A DNA stretch of 64,000 bases. Origin: Voacanga thouarsii. Lineage: Eukaryota; Streptophyta; Magnoliopsida; Gentianales; Apocynaceae. The stretch is taken from contig JANUWF010001622.1 of the NCBI GenBank assembly GCA_026120185.1, positions 1,674,001 to 1,738,000 on the forward strand, written 5' to 3'. The position numbers and the translations under genes are program-made. Of the stretch, positions 12,177 through 23,500 are shown in pieces. Below the pieces are notes generated by a model. That model saw only the letters and a program-made list of their open reading frames with translations. It had not been told where the DNA came from and searched no databases. Position 1 is the stretch's first letter; each line of letters opens with the position of its first letter.

Positions 12177-12407
12177 ATGGAGGAGGGCTTGCCAGCCAAT
12201 GGTGACAGAGTAACAAGGCTGCTGGAGTACAGATGGGGTGTGGGTTCATGGGTCACGTTTATCATGGTGGCGCTGCTCATCCTTTGTCTGCCGTTGGCGA
12301 TGAGTGGTTCTAAGCATCCGGCACCGCCTTCTCCGTTGATGCTGCTCGCCATTCCAATTCTGTTGGCTGGCATTTACATCTATCTTTGTTATGCCTCTAG
12401 AGAGTAG
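12177..12407 (+). CDS. Possible small two-helix membrane protein (76 aa)
   Basis: A single-exon frame of 76 residues. After a short polar N terminus (MEEGLPANGDRVTRLLEY) come hydrophobic segment 1 (about residues 25-42), a short Pro-rich linker with HPAPPSP, and hydrophobic segment 2 (about residues 53-71), ending ASRE. The layout helix, Pro-rich turn, helix recalls ARGOS/organ-size-related small proteins, but I do not see the diagnostic LPPLPPPP and do not assign it. The upstream 70 bases look like a plant 5' leader (AT repeat, then GA-rich AGAGAAAGAGAGAGACAGAG), and a CT-rich TCTCTCTCTC run follows the stop. An 81-residue frame ends at the TAA directly before this ATG and could act as an upstream ORF. 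Judged real on composition and leader only. Confidence 0.45.
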   Translation: MEEGLPANGDRVTRLLEYRWGVGSWVTFIMVALLILCLPLAMSGSKHPAPPSPLMLLAIPILLAGIYIYLCYASRE

Positions 12408-13988
12408 AGGCATGCATTGTACTCTTGATGAAAGGGACAATAATAATGGAGTTCTCTCTCTCTCTCTATATATGGAAATTTAAAGTGATGTACTGTGGGC
12501 GTCTTGATCAATCTTCTCTCTATCATTAGCTAAAAGAGCAGTAAACTCTATATGACTTTGAATAAATCTTGGTTACTATATATTCCCAGTTAATTTTTTG
12601 CATTTTTTGGACACATGGGATCTAATCGAATACTCATACTATGTGTATATCATTGCGATGCATTTTTCAATTATTATTTGCATGGAATCAAGAGTCAATT
12701 ATTTTAAATGTTTTTTTTTTTTTTGGGTGTAGAGGGATCTTAATTTATTAACACATCAAATTTTAAACTGTAGCAGTAAACGCACCCTCGGCAATCTCTC
12801 ACTTTAACTAAAAAGTGGCATGATTTTGCTTCCAATATACAAGATATAGGAAAAGATTAAAACATGGAATAATTATTATAATATAAATTTTTAATAAATT
12901 TTGAGTAATTCTTTTGATATTGTGTTCATATTAGATAAAACAGCTTCCCAGTCCGCAGAGGATCTCTTCGATATTTTTATTTTAACGAATTTTATTTGTC
13001 CTTTTTTCCTGAACGGTCTTTTGTCGTTTGAAATTGGAACAGAATTGCCTTCCAGTTCAAGAAATGATTGATTAAAATTTGAGCTATTAACTTTTATAAT
13101 CCAAATATTTAAAAAAAAAAAAAAGGCATTCTCATAACCCAAATAATGCCTCGAAGACCCAAAATCCCAAATAATTTCTGTTTTAGCAATCCTTAGTTTT
13201 TGTAAATTAAATTAAAAAAAAAAAGGTTAATGCACTATGCACCCTAATACTTTGGGAGGGGGGGGGGGATCAAACTAGTATTTAAACTATTTCCATTTGC
13301 ATTAAGACTATTGTGACCGAGGTTAAAGTAGAGTTGTACTAATTAGATTTCAACACTGTCATATTAATAGTTCTCTATTTATTGTATTTAAAAGCTGAAA
13401 GACTAAATTGATGATGCATACGCCCTTAATTTAGTATTTGAACTTTCAACGTGAAAATATGTTTTTCTAATTAATGCTAAATTTCAACTCAACATATTTA
13501 ATGTATTTAAAAATTTAAAAACTAAATTAAAAATCAATGTATTTTTTCTTTTCAAAATAACTGTCATAAATATTTTATATTTTAAATTATGTATTTTGAT
13601 TATGCTTTATCATTTATTACTCTCCTAATTATAACATTATTAATTTTTAAATTTTAGAACAACTTTGCAATTTTTAATGAAGATTTAATATTTTTTTTTA
13701 AAAAAACTCCAAAAACGTTAGAAATTTTTTTATTCTATATGATTTTTGTAATAATAATAATAATTATTTTAAAAAATAATAATAATTTTATATTATTTAA
13801 ATTAATCATACACTTAATTTGTATGAATTTTATATTATTTTAAAATAAAAATAATATGTTTATACAATAATTTATTTATGTTAATCAGATTACATGCATC
13901 TCATCTCTACACATGTGCCTATTCGCCGGATCCCAAATTCATTAAATTCATCTATCAACTCTTTATGATGTACTTAAATTGTAACTTT

Positions 13989-14040
<52 letters not shown>

Positions 14041-14183
14041 AAGTTTTAAAAAAAAATTGATATTTTTATAAATCAATAATAATTTTAAAAAATTATATTA
14101 GAGTTTTGCCACGTGTACGGGCGAAATTGGCCAAGAAATATTCTACCTCGGACAAGTTAGTATTTTTAATTTTTTGGGCATAA
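12408..14183. other. Intergenic, AT-rich, long TA microsatellite
   Basis: No gene recognised. Notable items are a G-run near 13256-13268 and a TA dinucleotide run at about 13991-14035. The last 200 bases before 14384 are GC-richer and probably hold the promoter and 5' UTR of the next gene. Confidence 0.55.
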
Positions 14184-14383
14184 GTGGGTCCCCCTGCCCA
14201 GCCTGACCCAACGCTGACGTGGCCAAGACGCCCCCGCGTCCACAGTCCCTCCACCTCCAACCCCCACAAGGGAAATTGCCGAAGCCCTCTAGGCGGTAGC
14301 TCTTTCCCGGTTCTTCTCTTTATGCCACGCACGCTCTCTGAATTCCCAATCAAACAGAGGAAGGAGGAGGAGGATAAGAAGGG

Positions 14384-17273
14384 ATGCAATTGCCGGGTCT
14401 AAACGCCTGCAAGGGCATCTCCAACTTCACCTGCAACCACCAGCAACAGCATCAGTTTCTATGGCTACCAACTCATGGTCCTTCTTCTTCCTCGTCTACT
14501 TCTTTTTCGTTGGTCAGTAAATTTAATTCCCATCCTTTTGTGCGGTGTAATTCTCAACATGGTCGGAAATTTATAAGTAATAGTGGTGGTGGTGGTGGTG
14601 GCGGTGCTAAGATTAAAGGGGGGAAAGAGAATGTGTGGAGTGTGGATAACGAAATGGCCAAGGCGGAGAAGGAGAGCGAGAAAATGAAGAGGAGGAGAAA
14701 GAAGAAAGGTGTTGGGAGAATGAAGAATGCTACTAAGAAACGGAATGGAGATAAGGTTACGGTCTCTGGTGCTATGTTGATGGAGGTGGAAACCGTTTTA
14801 CAAACTCAGGTATTTTCTGATATTCTACTACTAGTAGCTTCTGGTTTCGCCCTTAGTTCTGTGTATCTATGATTTCATTGATTTTATGCTCCAAAGTTTG
14901 AGTTTTGATTGCTGATTAAGGTAGTCTGAGTGTAGTAGTGGTAGTAATAAATTTTGATTCTCCCTTTGGATCCCTATTAAAAGTTGGGCTTTAACATAGT
15001 AGTTTAAACAAATCCATTTACAAACTCCATCAATATAATGAGATTATTTGCCAAAGAAAATCATACCTACAGTTTCTCGTATAAGAGGAAATAAAAAGAA
15101 GGGGGGGCGACTTTCTCAACATTGAATATGGTATGGATTCTGAAACTATAATTGAAGTAATAAATAAATTTGTATTATTTTGTTTTGAATTCATGGTATA
15201 GGCAATAATATGGTATGGATTCTGAAACTATAATTGAAGTAATAAATAAATTTGTATTATTTTGTTTTGAATTCATGGTATAGGCAATTTGTGGGCCAAG
15301 GAAGTACCCCAAAATTGGTAGTTAACTTTATGTCCTGGGATACCCATAAATTTTGTATCATATTAACGAATCTGTTGTCAAATTTATGTCTGCGTGATAT
15401 GCTATTCTCGTTTTAGGAACCTGTGATTCGACCAGCATGGAATACATTTGTAAGCAGTGTCAGTGGGATATGGAAGGGAGTTGGAGCCGTTTTTTCTCCC
15501 GTCACAGCGGAAATGGAGCCAATTGAGATTGGGAGTAAGGATGAGAACCTATTTGACTGTTATACTCTATCCCATATTGAGGCAGCTCCATCTGGTACAG
15601 GGCAACAGAAAACTCAAATCAAAAGGAGGATAAATTGGGTCACACTGAATCCTTATGGTGAAGCTCAACAGTTGAATGGTGGTGAGTACAGACACACAGA
15701 GAAGTCTGAGCATGCTGGGCCTTCTTTATCTGTAAAAGTTGCATCAGATAGACGCTTAAAAAATCGTACATTACCCAAATTTGAATCTTTTGATTTCGGA
15801 AGGAGTGATGTTATGGAAGAAGATCTGATGGGAATAGAACCGGGTCTAGTTTTCTTTGAGGTATAACCAGTTTTTGCACTTGATTTTCTTTATCCCTAAC
15901 AAAGTCCTCGACATTATATGAGAGACAAATGTCTTAATACTTTTACAGGATGGATCATATTCAAGAGGCCCACTTGATATCCCAGTTGGTGAATTTGATG
16001 AGTCTAAATATTACCTTTCTCCAACTCTCAAGTTTGAACAAGTAAGTTTGTGTTAAAGTGTGCATAGATTCTCTAAAATAACGTAACTGTTCTAAGATTT
16101 AGGAATCATGTCAGGCAGCCTTTCTGCCCCAGGTCATATGATACACATCCTACGACATACTTAAATCAGATAACATTACAATATTCTAAAAATGTGATCA
16201 AACTCTTTTCATAAGATGCGCATACTTTTGTGATGGCTGCAGCCTGAGGATGCATAATTCTTTTAAATCTGCATTGATTTACTTATGCCTATGTGATAGT
16301 TGTGGCTACAATTAATTTAGAGCTGCATCACTACATAGGGTAGTTCCATTAAAAGGTGAATTACTAGCACCTCTCCCCTGATCATGGTTTGTTTGCCTTG
16401 CTTTAAGGCCTATTAAACTAAAGCTAAATATTTCCTGTGTCATTTGAGCTTTCATTTGCTCATATTGTGCAAACTTCTCCTTTAATGCTTGAATATAGTG
16501 TTTGGTGAAAGGTTGTCACAAGAGACTGCGGATCGTGCATACAATAGAGTTTGGTAATGGCGGTTTGGAGATCCAAATAATGAGGGTTGCTGTTTATGAA
16601 GAACAGTGGGTTAGCCCTGCTAATATTCCTGACAACAGGTATTCAACCCAACATTCAGGCACTCATATGTGGTGGATGCTTGAGTGAATATACAGTGAAG
16701 GGAACTGATATGCTTGACCGAACAAGTACTTTGAAAGGAACTTATAGCAATGAGTCTAGGTGTATTGTCATACCTATTCTTTTGCGAGCTATAATTTATA
16801 AACATCTAATAACTTAGTTTTGCTTTTCCAGTGACGTGGAATTGGACTCGCAGCCATTGTCTCAGAGGAAAAGGGTTCAGCCATCGGAATTAACTGGGTC
16901 TTGGAAGGTGTTTGAGGTGAGTGCCACACCTATTTATGGTGATGAAATCTTGATGGAGGAAAGTGGTGGTGCCCCTTATGTATACCTCTGTACAGAGATG
17001 CTAAAGAAACGGAGCTTGCCTGAAAATCCAGTTTACTTTGGAGAGGAGGAGATGCTAGATATGCAGGATGTTACAGTCCTCTGGCTGCCTGGAGGTGTTA
17101 CTGGATATGTTGATGTGAACAAAGATGGCATCCTTTGTGTTGGAGTTGGCTGGTATTCAGATGAGGGGATCAACCTTGTTATGGAGAGGGATTATGGAAC
17201 AGATGGGAAACTCAGGGAAGTTAGATGGAAGTCTGAAATGAAGAGAAGGTGGTCTAATCCGCCACCTATGTAG
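14384..17273 (+). CDS. Conserved plant protein, probably plastid-targeted
   Basis: Five exons: 14384-14809, 15417-15860, 15949-16041, 16499-16638 and 16832-17273. They join in phase to 1545 nt (514 residues), all GT-AG. The first 60 residues are rich in Ser, Asn, Gln and His and poor in acids, like a chloroplast transit peptide. A Gly run (about residues 67-73) and a Lys/Arg-rich stretch (KRRRKKK) follow. The conserved body starts EPVIRPAWNTFVSSVSGIWK in exon 2 and includes GLVFFEDGSYSRGP, YYLSPTLKFEQCLVKGCHKR, RVAVYEEQWV, LTGSWKVFEV and LWLPGGVTGYV. The last exon looks beta-rich with GSW-type lipocalin-like strands, so a calycin-like (DUF3598-type) fold is possible but unproven. Function unknown. 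Intron 1 holds an 82-bp tandem duplication and the 3' flank a 71-bp one. Confidence 0.86.
15126..15289. repeat. 82-bp perfect tandem duplication in intron 1
   Basis: Two copies, 15126-15207 and 15208-15289, each beginning ATATGGTATGGATTCTGAAA and ending with GGTATAGGCAA. I see no differences, so the duplication is recent or an assembly artefact. Confidence 0.9.
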
Positions 17274-17826
17274 ATTCTCTTAAGCAGTCTTGTTTTTCTT
17301 ATGATGGTACAGCCCAAGATGTTTGAGAACAAGTTCGCAAAGAAAACCAAGACTTCTAATGAAATCTTTCTTCTTGGACTTTTTCTCCTTGACAATCTGT
17401 TTCCAGTTCTGGGAAAACCAAGACTTCTAATGAAATCTTTCTTCTTGGACTTTTTCTCCTTGACAATCTGTTTCCAGTTCTGGGAAATTTTGGTTGCAAG
17501 ATTTTTTTTTTTTCATTTTTTGGAAAGCTTTGAGAGGGAGGGGAAAAAAAATCTATCTCAACTACGCATAAGAAATAAGCATGAGAATTGTGAACATTCA
17601 TGTGGCATCAGTTACAACAGCGGAATCTACATCATATTTTGTCATCTTGATAATGCATCATGTACTGCCAGAGAGACTTGGATTCAAATTAGAGAGGAAT
17701 AAAGAAAGAAAAATCAATCCTTGACTATGATCACTTTATTCACTAAATCATATGAATTACAAAGTTACACAAAATGAACATAGAAATCCAGAACTCAATC
17801 AAAATAGGAACAGCACTGCCTCTTGC
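17274..17826. other. Shared 3' region between convergent genes
   Basis: Between the stop of the plus-strand plastid protein gene and the stop of the minus-strand phytocyanin gene. It holds the 71-bp duplication and a T-rich stretch near 17503-17520. The two 3' UTRs probably share or overlap this region. Confidence 0.55.
17342..17487. repeat. 71-bp tandem duplication downstream of the stop
   Basis: Units start GAAAACCAAGACTTCTAATG at 17342 and again at 17413, and run through CTGTTTCCAGTTCTGG. The copies look identical. They lie in the presumed 3' UTR of the plus-strand gene ending at 17273. Confidence 0.9.
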
Positions 17827-18722
17827 CTAGCCCCTGTATGCAATCAAGGCTGCCAAAACAAGAGAAAACCCAAGCATCAAATGATTGATGCTGCTGCCAG
17901 ATGCACCACTAGGCGCTGTTGGTGGGGTGTTTGAAGCAGGTGTGGATGTTGAGGGAGGAGTACCACTGCTCGGAGTAGTCGAACCGCCAGCAGGAGTTGA
18001 TGGGGTTGTGGGAGTGCTTCCAGTGGCTGCCTGGACATTGACAGACAGTTTCATACCTGATCCACAGTGGCCACTTGATGGGCATATAAAGTACATTGGA
18101 CCAGGTTGGGATAGACTGATGGTGGTTTTGCCTCCACTGTAAGAATTGAGGGCATTTGAACTAGAGCAGCCGTCGTAGTCACTCTTGCTTACTACATCCA
18201 CTCCGTGAGAGCCATCATAGTTGAAAACTGTCAGAGAAACAAGAATTTGGTTAACTCATTCCAAAAGCCGTCATAGAAATTCCAGATTAATATGATGGTC
18301 GCATTTCCATGTCCCGCTAGAGTTATAGAATGATAAAAACACTATACAAGATAAGTTTCTTGGTTTAATTTTATCGCTTGGAAAATGATCATAATTATTG
18401 AAATGAAGAGTTATTTATTAAAGAGTAACTTCTCATAACATGTCATCACCTACAACTAATGTTCAGAATTTCGTAACATGAAATTAGTGTTTCTAATTAC
18501 ATAGTTTGCCAAAAAAGTAAACAAGCGCATATCTAATCGAGCAATGATTATGGAAAACCAAGACATACTTAGCCTGTCACCAACATTGAAGGTTTCTCCG
18601 GAAGCCCAACTGTCATAACTTCCACCGAGGCTCCAGCCAGAGCTGCCTCCAACAACGTGGTCAGCGGCATTAACTGCCGGAGAGGCAAGAACAAGGAAAA
18701 GAAGCACAACTGCTACGGCCAT
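17827..18722 (-). CDS. Uclacyanin-type phytocyanin (blue copper, GPI-anchored)
   Basis: Two exons, 18569-18722 and 17827-18227, joined in phase (R-L-I-F-N-Y) to 555 nt, 184 residues. A signal peptide covers about residues 1-19 (cleavage near VNA-AD). The plastocyanin-like domain runs to about residue 118. The copper ligands are all present: His59 (SHGVD), Cys100 (FIC), His105 (SGHC) and axial Met110 (GSGMKL). Cys72 and Cys106 form the expected disulfide. Met at the axial site points to uclacyanin rather than stellacyanin (Gln) or copper-free early-nodulin-like proteins. A Pro/Ser/Thr-rich arabinogalactan-type region (about residues 119-160) and a C-terminal hydrophobic tail (LMLGFSLVLAALIAYRG) indicate O-glycosylation and a GPI anchor. 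It acts at the plasma membrane/cell wall, probably in electron transfer. The single intron position after the first third is typical of the family. Confidence 0.95.
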
Positions 18723-18802
18723 TTCAAAGGCTTCTCTATAATGCTCAAAGCTTTTGAAAGGATCACAAGAAGAGGCACAATTGTGGGAGTTGGTTTGATG
18801 GC

Positions 18803-18818
18803 AAGTTATATAGACAGC
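18803..18818 (-). promoter_or_regulatory. Probable TATA box of the phytocyanin gene
   Basis: On the minus strand the text CTATATAACTT lies about 85-95 bases upstream of the ATG at 18722, a normal distance for a plant core promoter with a short leader. Assigned from sequence and spacing only. Confidence 0.5.
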
Positions 18819-19261
18819 TCTAGCTTAACAACCATGGGAACATGACATATTTTAAGGATGCACATATAATGTAGATATTCAATGTATAACTAACATGATG
18901 CCTTATTTTCCTTTCATCCCTACCTAATGCTAAGGACTTTCTTGAATCTTTCTCTTCGCTGACTCAAAAAATTAAAATCATGATAGAGTTTTATAATTAC
19001 CTCGATAACTTTAACGGTCTTGAATCTCAAAACCATCCTAGATAAATCGATGTACAAATCTTTCATCTTTTTTCATTTTTGTGATACTTTAGAATTAGAA
19101 AAGACAAATTATAGATTAAATCTAATTAAACCTCTATAGTCGAGTAATAAATTATTAATTTAAAAACCATTTATGCACAATATTCCTTTAAAAATCTTAA
19201 TATGAGAAACACTATTTACATCAAGATTTACTATGTTGTACCTTGTTTTTGGGCAACAATA

Positions 19262-19302
<41 letters not shown>

Positions 19303-22300
19303 CTGTTTGATTATTTCCACTTCTCCAACATGATGGCCTATTTAGCAAGCCAACATTAAAAAATGTGCATGGACAGATGTTGGTTTCCCCATATCTTTCA
19401 TATTGTATAAATATTCTAACAGTACTTCTGTTTCTTGCTACCTAACCCTGGGATTCAAGAAAATCAACATTGAATCATCAAAGAGAGATATAGAAAGGGA
19501 CAGGAGGGGTTGCTTGCATGATACATCACTCATCGTGTATTCTCTTACCTTAGAAAATAAATGTCATCTATTGACTTAAAAGCAATACAAAAGCGGAGTT
19601 GGTTTATTAGTTGTTGAGTCGTGCATTTCTTATCTCTAAATTTTCATTTAAAACATTGTAATCATGATCACCAAAACCCAAAAACATTATATGAAGTTAT
19701 GGTCAACTATTGTAGCCAACTTTTTTGGTTGTGCTAAATTATAATTAAATTAAATTTCATTGTTAATTAAGTACTAATTGATGTGGTTTACAACTGCCCT
19801 TTCCACTGACAGAATTTAGAAGAAATGCATTTTTCCACTAATGCCTTTGCATGATATTCTTGGGTTATGTTTAATTGTTACACGGAACTAATGATGAAGA
19901 AAGTCAATCACCTACCCACAAGGGACCAACAACAAAAAGCTAGCTGTTTGTTTAATTCCTTTTTTTTTTTTTAATGATTGGTAATTTATTTGTGGTTCTT
20001 TTCAATTTATTCCAATGACAAGTTAGACTTAAAGCCTCCTACTCTAAAGGCTGATGATGGATCTTTGTCAATAGTGTATTCGTTCTATACGATTGTGTAA
20101 TTTTTTTATTAATAGCAAGATTTCTATTGTAGTCGTTAGAGAAAAAAGGGGGAAAACATCTACTTTGATTATCTAGTTTCTATCATTTTCCCCTTTAATA
20201 AAGGGTTAATTTTAAAAACTACCCAAAAGTAGAAAGTCAATGTCACATAACTTCATTAACCTTTAATTTGGACAATTAGCTCCATGTTTCATTCTATCCA
20301 ATTGATTTTGATGAAATGGAACTGAATAAAGAAAATAATTATAGCGTCCTTCACTACTTAAAATCCAAAAAAAAAAAAAAGTGTTAGTTCCAAAACAATC
20401 AAAAAAATAGAGGGCCAATGTCACATTTTTTGAAATTTGCCCCTCTATTAACTAATTCCATCCAAATAATTTAAACAATATCAAATTAGATAAGTAAAAT
20501 GTCTATAATACCATTGAATGTTTGAAACATTAACAAATACCCTTAGATTAATTTTAAAAATATTAAAAAACAAATAGCTCTGCAATATAACAATTCATTG
20601 TTGCTGGCACTAGAAGTCAATGAAAAAAAATTCAAAGGCAAAGATAAGGACAGAAATGGAGATGAAAGGGTCTAGAAGTACAACTGCTTATTTCTTTTAA
20701 ATTTTTATGCCTTTGTTTTAGAGAAGGGGGGGGGGGGGGACAACGGCATCTGTTAATTTTTTAAATATTCAAGTATATTGTATATATTTTATTTACATAA
20801 TTTGACACTTTTTAAATTATTTGGATGGAATTAGTTAATAGGAATCAATTGTCAAAATTAAATATGGGATTATGTAATATTAACTCTCTACTTTCGAATA
20901 GTTTTTGGAATTATTATTATTATTATTTGAGTTTTAAACAGTGAAGAATATTATATATAATTTATTAATTTCACTTCATCAAATTTAATTAGAGAAAAAT
21001 ACTAAATATAAAATTAATTTTTAAAATTAAATATTTATAAAATTATGTAGCATTAGCCACATTCTTCCTCCTCAAAATTAACCCTCTTCTCCAAAATTAG
21101 TTGAAAGTGCAAATCTTCGTTGATCAGCGGCAGGGCCCACCAGGCCTGCACAGCATTTTGGTCTTGGGATGCTACCCCTGCGTTGACTTTCCAATTGTGG
21201 GCCAAAAAGTTGGAATTAGGTCCAGTAAAAGTGATTTTGGAGTGTAAGAGAATTTCATTCATTCACGTTTCAATTTAAAATCAGTTTAATTTAAAAAAAT
21301 AATTTATATTTTTTAAAATTATCATATACACGTATCATATAAATTTTTTTCACTTTAATTCCATTTAAACTCTCCTTTTAGCTTTATATATTTAAAATTT
21401 TTAATTATATTCAAACAAAATTATAATTAAATTATTCATTCTAATGAAATAGTCTATAAAAAATGTGATATTTCTCGTCAACTTCTTTTTTTTTTTGTAA
21501 TGTTTTTTTAGAGCAATCCATTAAATTAATCGAAGGTAACAAATTACCATCAAGGTTTTCTGAATAGGCCTTCCCCTTTGCCCGAAATCTTGGCTTAAAC
21601 CAAGACTAACATAGCAACGTAAAAGTGTTCATTCATTTTTTTTTTTCGATTTCGATTTCAAATTTTAATTTTTAGTTAAATTTTATCTGGACAAGATCAA
21701 ATTAAATCAAAATTTTTATAAAATAAATAAAATCGAATTAAATTTTATTCGAATCGAATTGAAATACTAAAACAAACATAATTTATATATACAAATTAAT
21801 TAATTAATAATATTTTAATATTAATTATATTTTAATTAAAAATGCAATTTCAACTTTTTTATTTTTAGAATTTTATTTTGAAAAATTAAAAATCAAATTA
21901 ATTTTTTTTCTTCCAAAAATTCAATTCAAATAAAAAATGTAATGTCCTAGCAACACAACCTTTTCTTTCATCATTGTAATTTGGATTATTAACATTGCCT
22001 CTTACATTCGACCTAGTTTATAGTCCATTATTATTGTCAAAAACAATGCTGCTACTATATTAAAATGATATATTTAGGTAAAAAATTCTAAAAGAACTTA
22101 AATTCATGCACAATCTATTAATACTTTGGTACCGTGTGAAAAATGCCCAAAATTTAAAGCATAGACCGAACAATTATACTTTACATAATTACTTGGTACC
22201 TTATGTACAATATTTATTATTTAAAAATTACAAGACTAAACTATCCACTTTGTAATGCAGATCATAACTCAGCTCTTATTCATTTCCCTCTCCCTCTCGC

Positions 22301-22980
22301 TCTCTCCACTCATAGAATTGTATGTAATTTAAACTATAAATTAAATACTCAATCCCTTAACTATCACTTGAAGGACCTCTTATTCTTAATCCTCTTTCAA
22401 GTAATAGGATATACATCCTTGTGTAGTTTTGGGTTCTTGGATGGCAATGAATTCATGATTATCTTGTTCATTATTTTGTTTCTCTTCTTCCCTTTTCATG
22501 TCTCCATTTTTTACAGTAGAGTCCTCCAGCTTCTCCACATCTCTCCCTCCATTGCCACCCTCTAATGTCTAACCCAACCTTGGACATTCTCCACCCCATC
22601 CCCCCACCCCAACCCTATATGACTTTCTACGTTCTAACAATCATCAGTAACGCAAAGTAGATACCTGTCGTATTGGTTGGTCCAAGCACCTGACAAAACC
22701 CTGGGGTCCCATCGTCCCTGCCTTTGTTTCCGGTTCTATTTCTCAGTTTCTTCAATTGAAGAAACATACATAATTTTCTCCATCTGCCATATCTAGGATG
22801 TTTTCGACAATACAATGTAGCTGCAGGTCGAAGAACCATGCATGCCGGATACGTTAATACTATAAATCTGGTTAATTATATAACCAAGGAATATTTATGT
22901 TTTTCTGGCTCATGGAGGAGGGAAGCGAACGTGCCCAGAAGACACGGAGGAGAAAAGCGGCGATGGGTTGTGTGAAGGAA
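18819..22980. other. Intergenic, repeat-rich, no gene recognised
   Basis: AT-rich DNA with a TA microsatellite (about 19266-19299), G/T homopolymers (for example the G-run near 20727-20739) and an inverted-repeat pair at 20445-20475/20811-20841 (listed separately). Frames up to 120 residues exist (near 22203-22565) but have low complexity and no domain. Confidence 0.55.
20390..20925. repeat. Inverted-repeat element (possible MITE or MULE fragment)
   Basis: A perfect 31-bp inverted match, CTATTAACTAATTCCATCCAAATAATTTAAA at 20445-20475 against 20811-20841, sits inside weaker similarity of about 100 bp per arm (left from about 20390, right to about 20920). A third diverged copy of the same text appears near 20210-20320 (ACCCAAAAGTAGAAAGTCAATGTCACATAA). 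No target duplication was clear. Confidence 0.55.
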
Positions 22981-23017
22981 AGCACTTCTTATAACTGCTC
23001 CCGCGGCAGTATCAAAG
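22981..23017. other. Host sequence left of Copia C insertion
   Basis: The host stretch at about 22862-23022 and its continuation at 28226-28386 is GC-richer than its surroundings. It could be part of an old gene or promoter split by Copia C and then by the MULE, but I recognise no product in either strand. Confidence 0.3.
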
Positions 23018-23022
23018 ATAAA

Positions 23023-23338
23023 TGTTAAGATACAGAAGCAGCCTGAAGAAGAAGCTCAGAAGAAGCAGACTGAAGAAGCTCAGCCACGGCATTATTGGAA
23101 TCCTGGATAGTTAAGGTGTTGGTTTGTCCAGTTAGATAGTTAGTTTGTACAGCTGGCACTCCATTGTATTTATTCATCACATTTGATATTGTTTTGAGTC
23201 CATTTTTTCTGTATATATATAGACCTTATGTACATTTCTGTAATACAATGAAATCCACATTTTTCCAGATTCCTCTTTTGCTCTACACATTACTTCTTCT
23301 TCTTTGCTTGCTGTGAGTTGTGTTGATGAATTTCTTCA
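23023..23338 (+). repeat. 5' LTR of Copia element C
   Basis: 316 bp, starts TG and ends CA, with a TATATATATAG promoter-like box near 23212-23221 and a likely polyadenylation region after it. Matches the 3' LTR with few differences. Confidence 0.96.
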
Positions 23339-23500
23339 TGGTATCAGAGCCTTACAATTGCGTCTGAGATACTGAGTAAATCAAATTGATTACCAGGTGT
23401 TTGAGAGAATGCTTCAGTGTGCTTAATTCACTTGATTTGATTGATTCATCTTGATCGGTACTCACTTGTGTTCAACTTGTCTGATTCGTTGCTTAATTCC

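Noticed and set aside
17301..17702. 133-residue frame downstream of the plastid-protein gene
   Set aside because: Created mostly by the 71-bp tandem duplication and homopolymers; repeated residues mirror the DNA repeat.
22203..22565. 120-residue plus-strand frame
   Set aside because: Low-complexity Leu/Phe/Ile-rich text, no domain, no splice or leader support.
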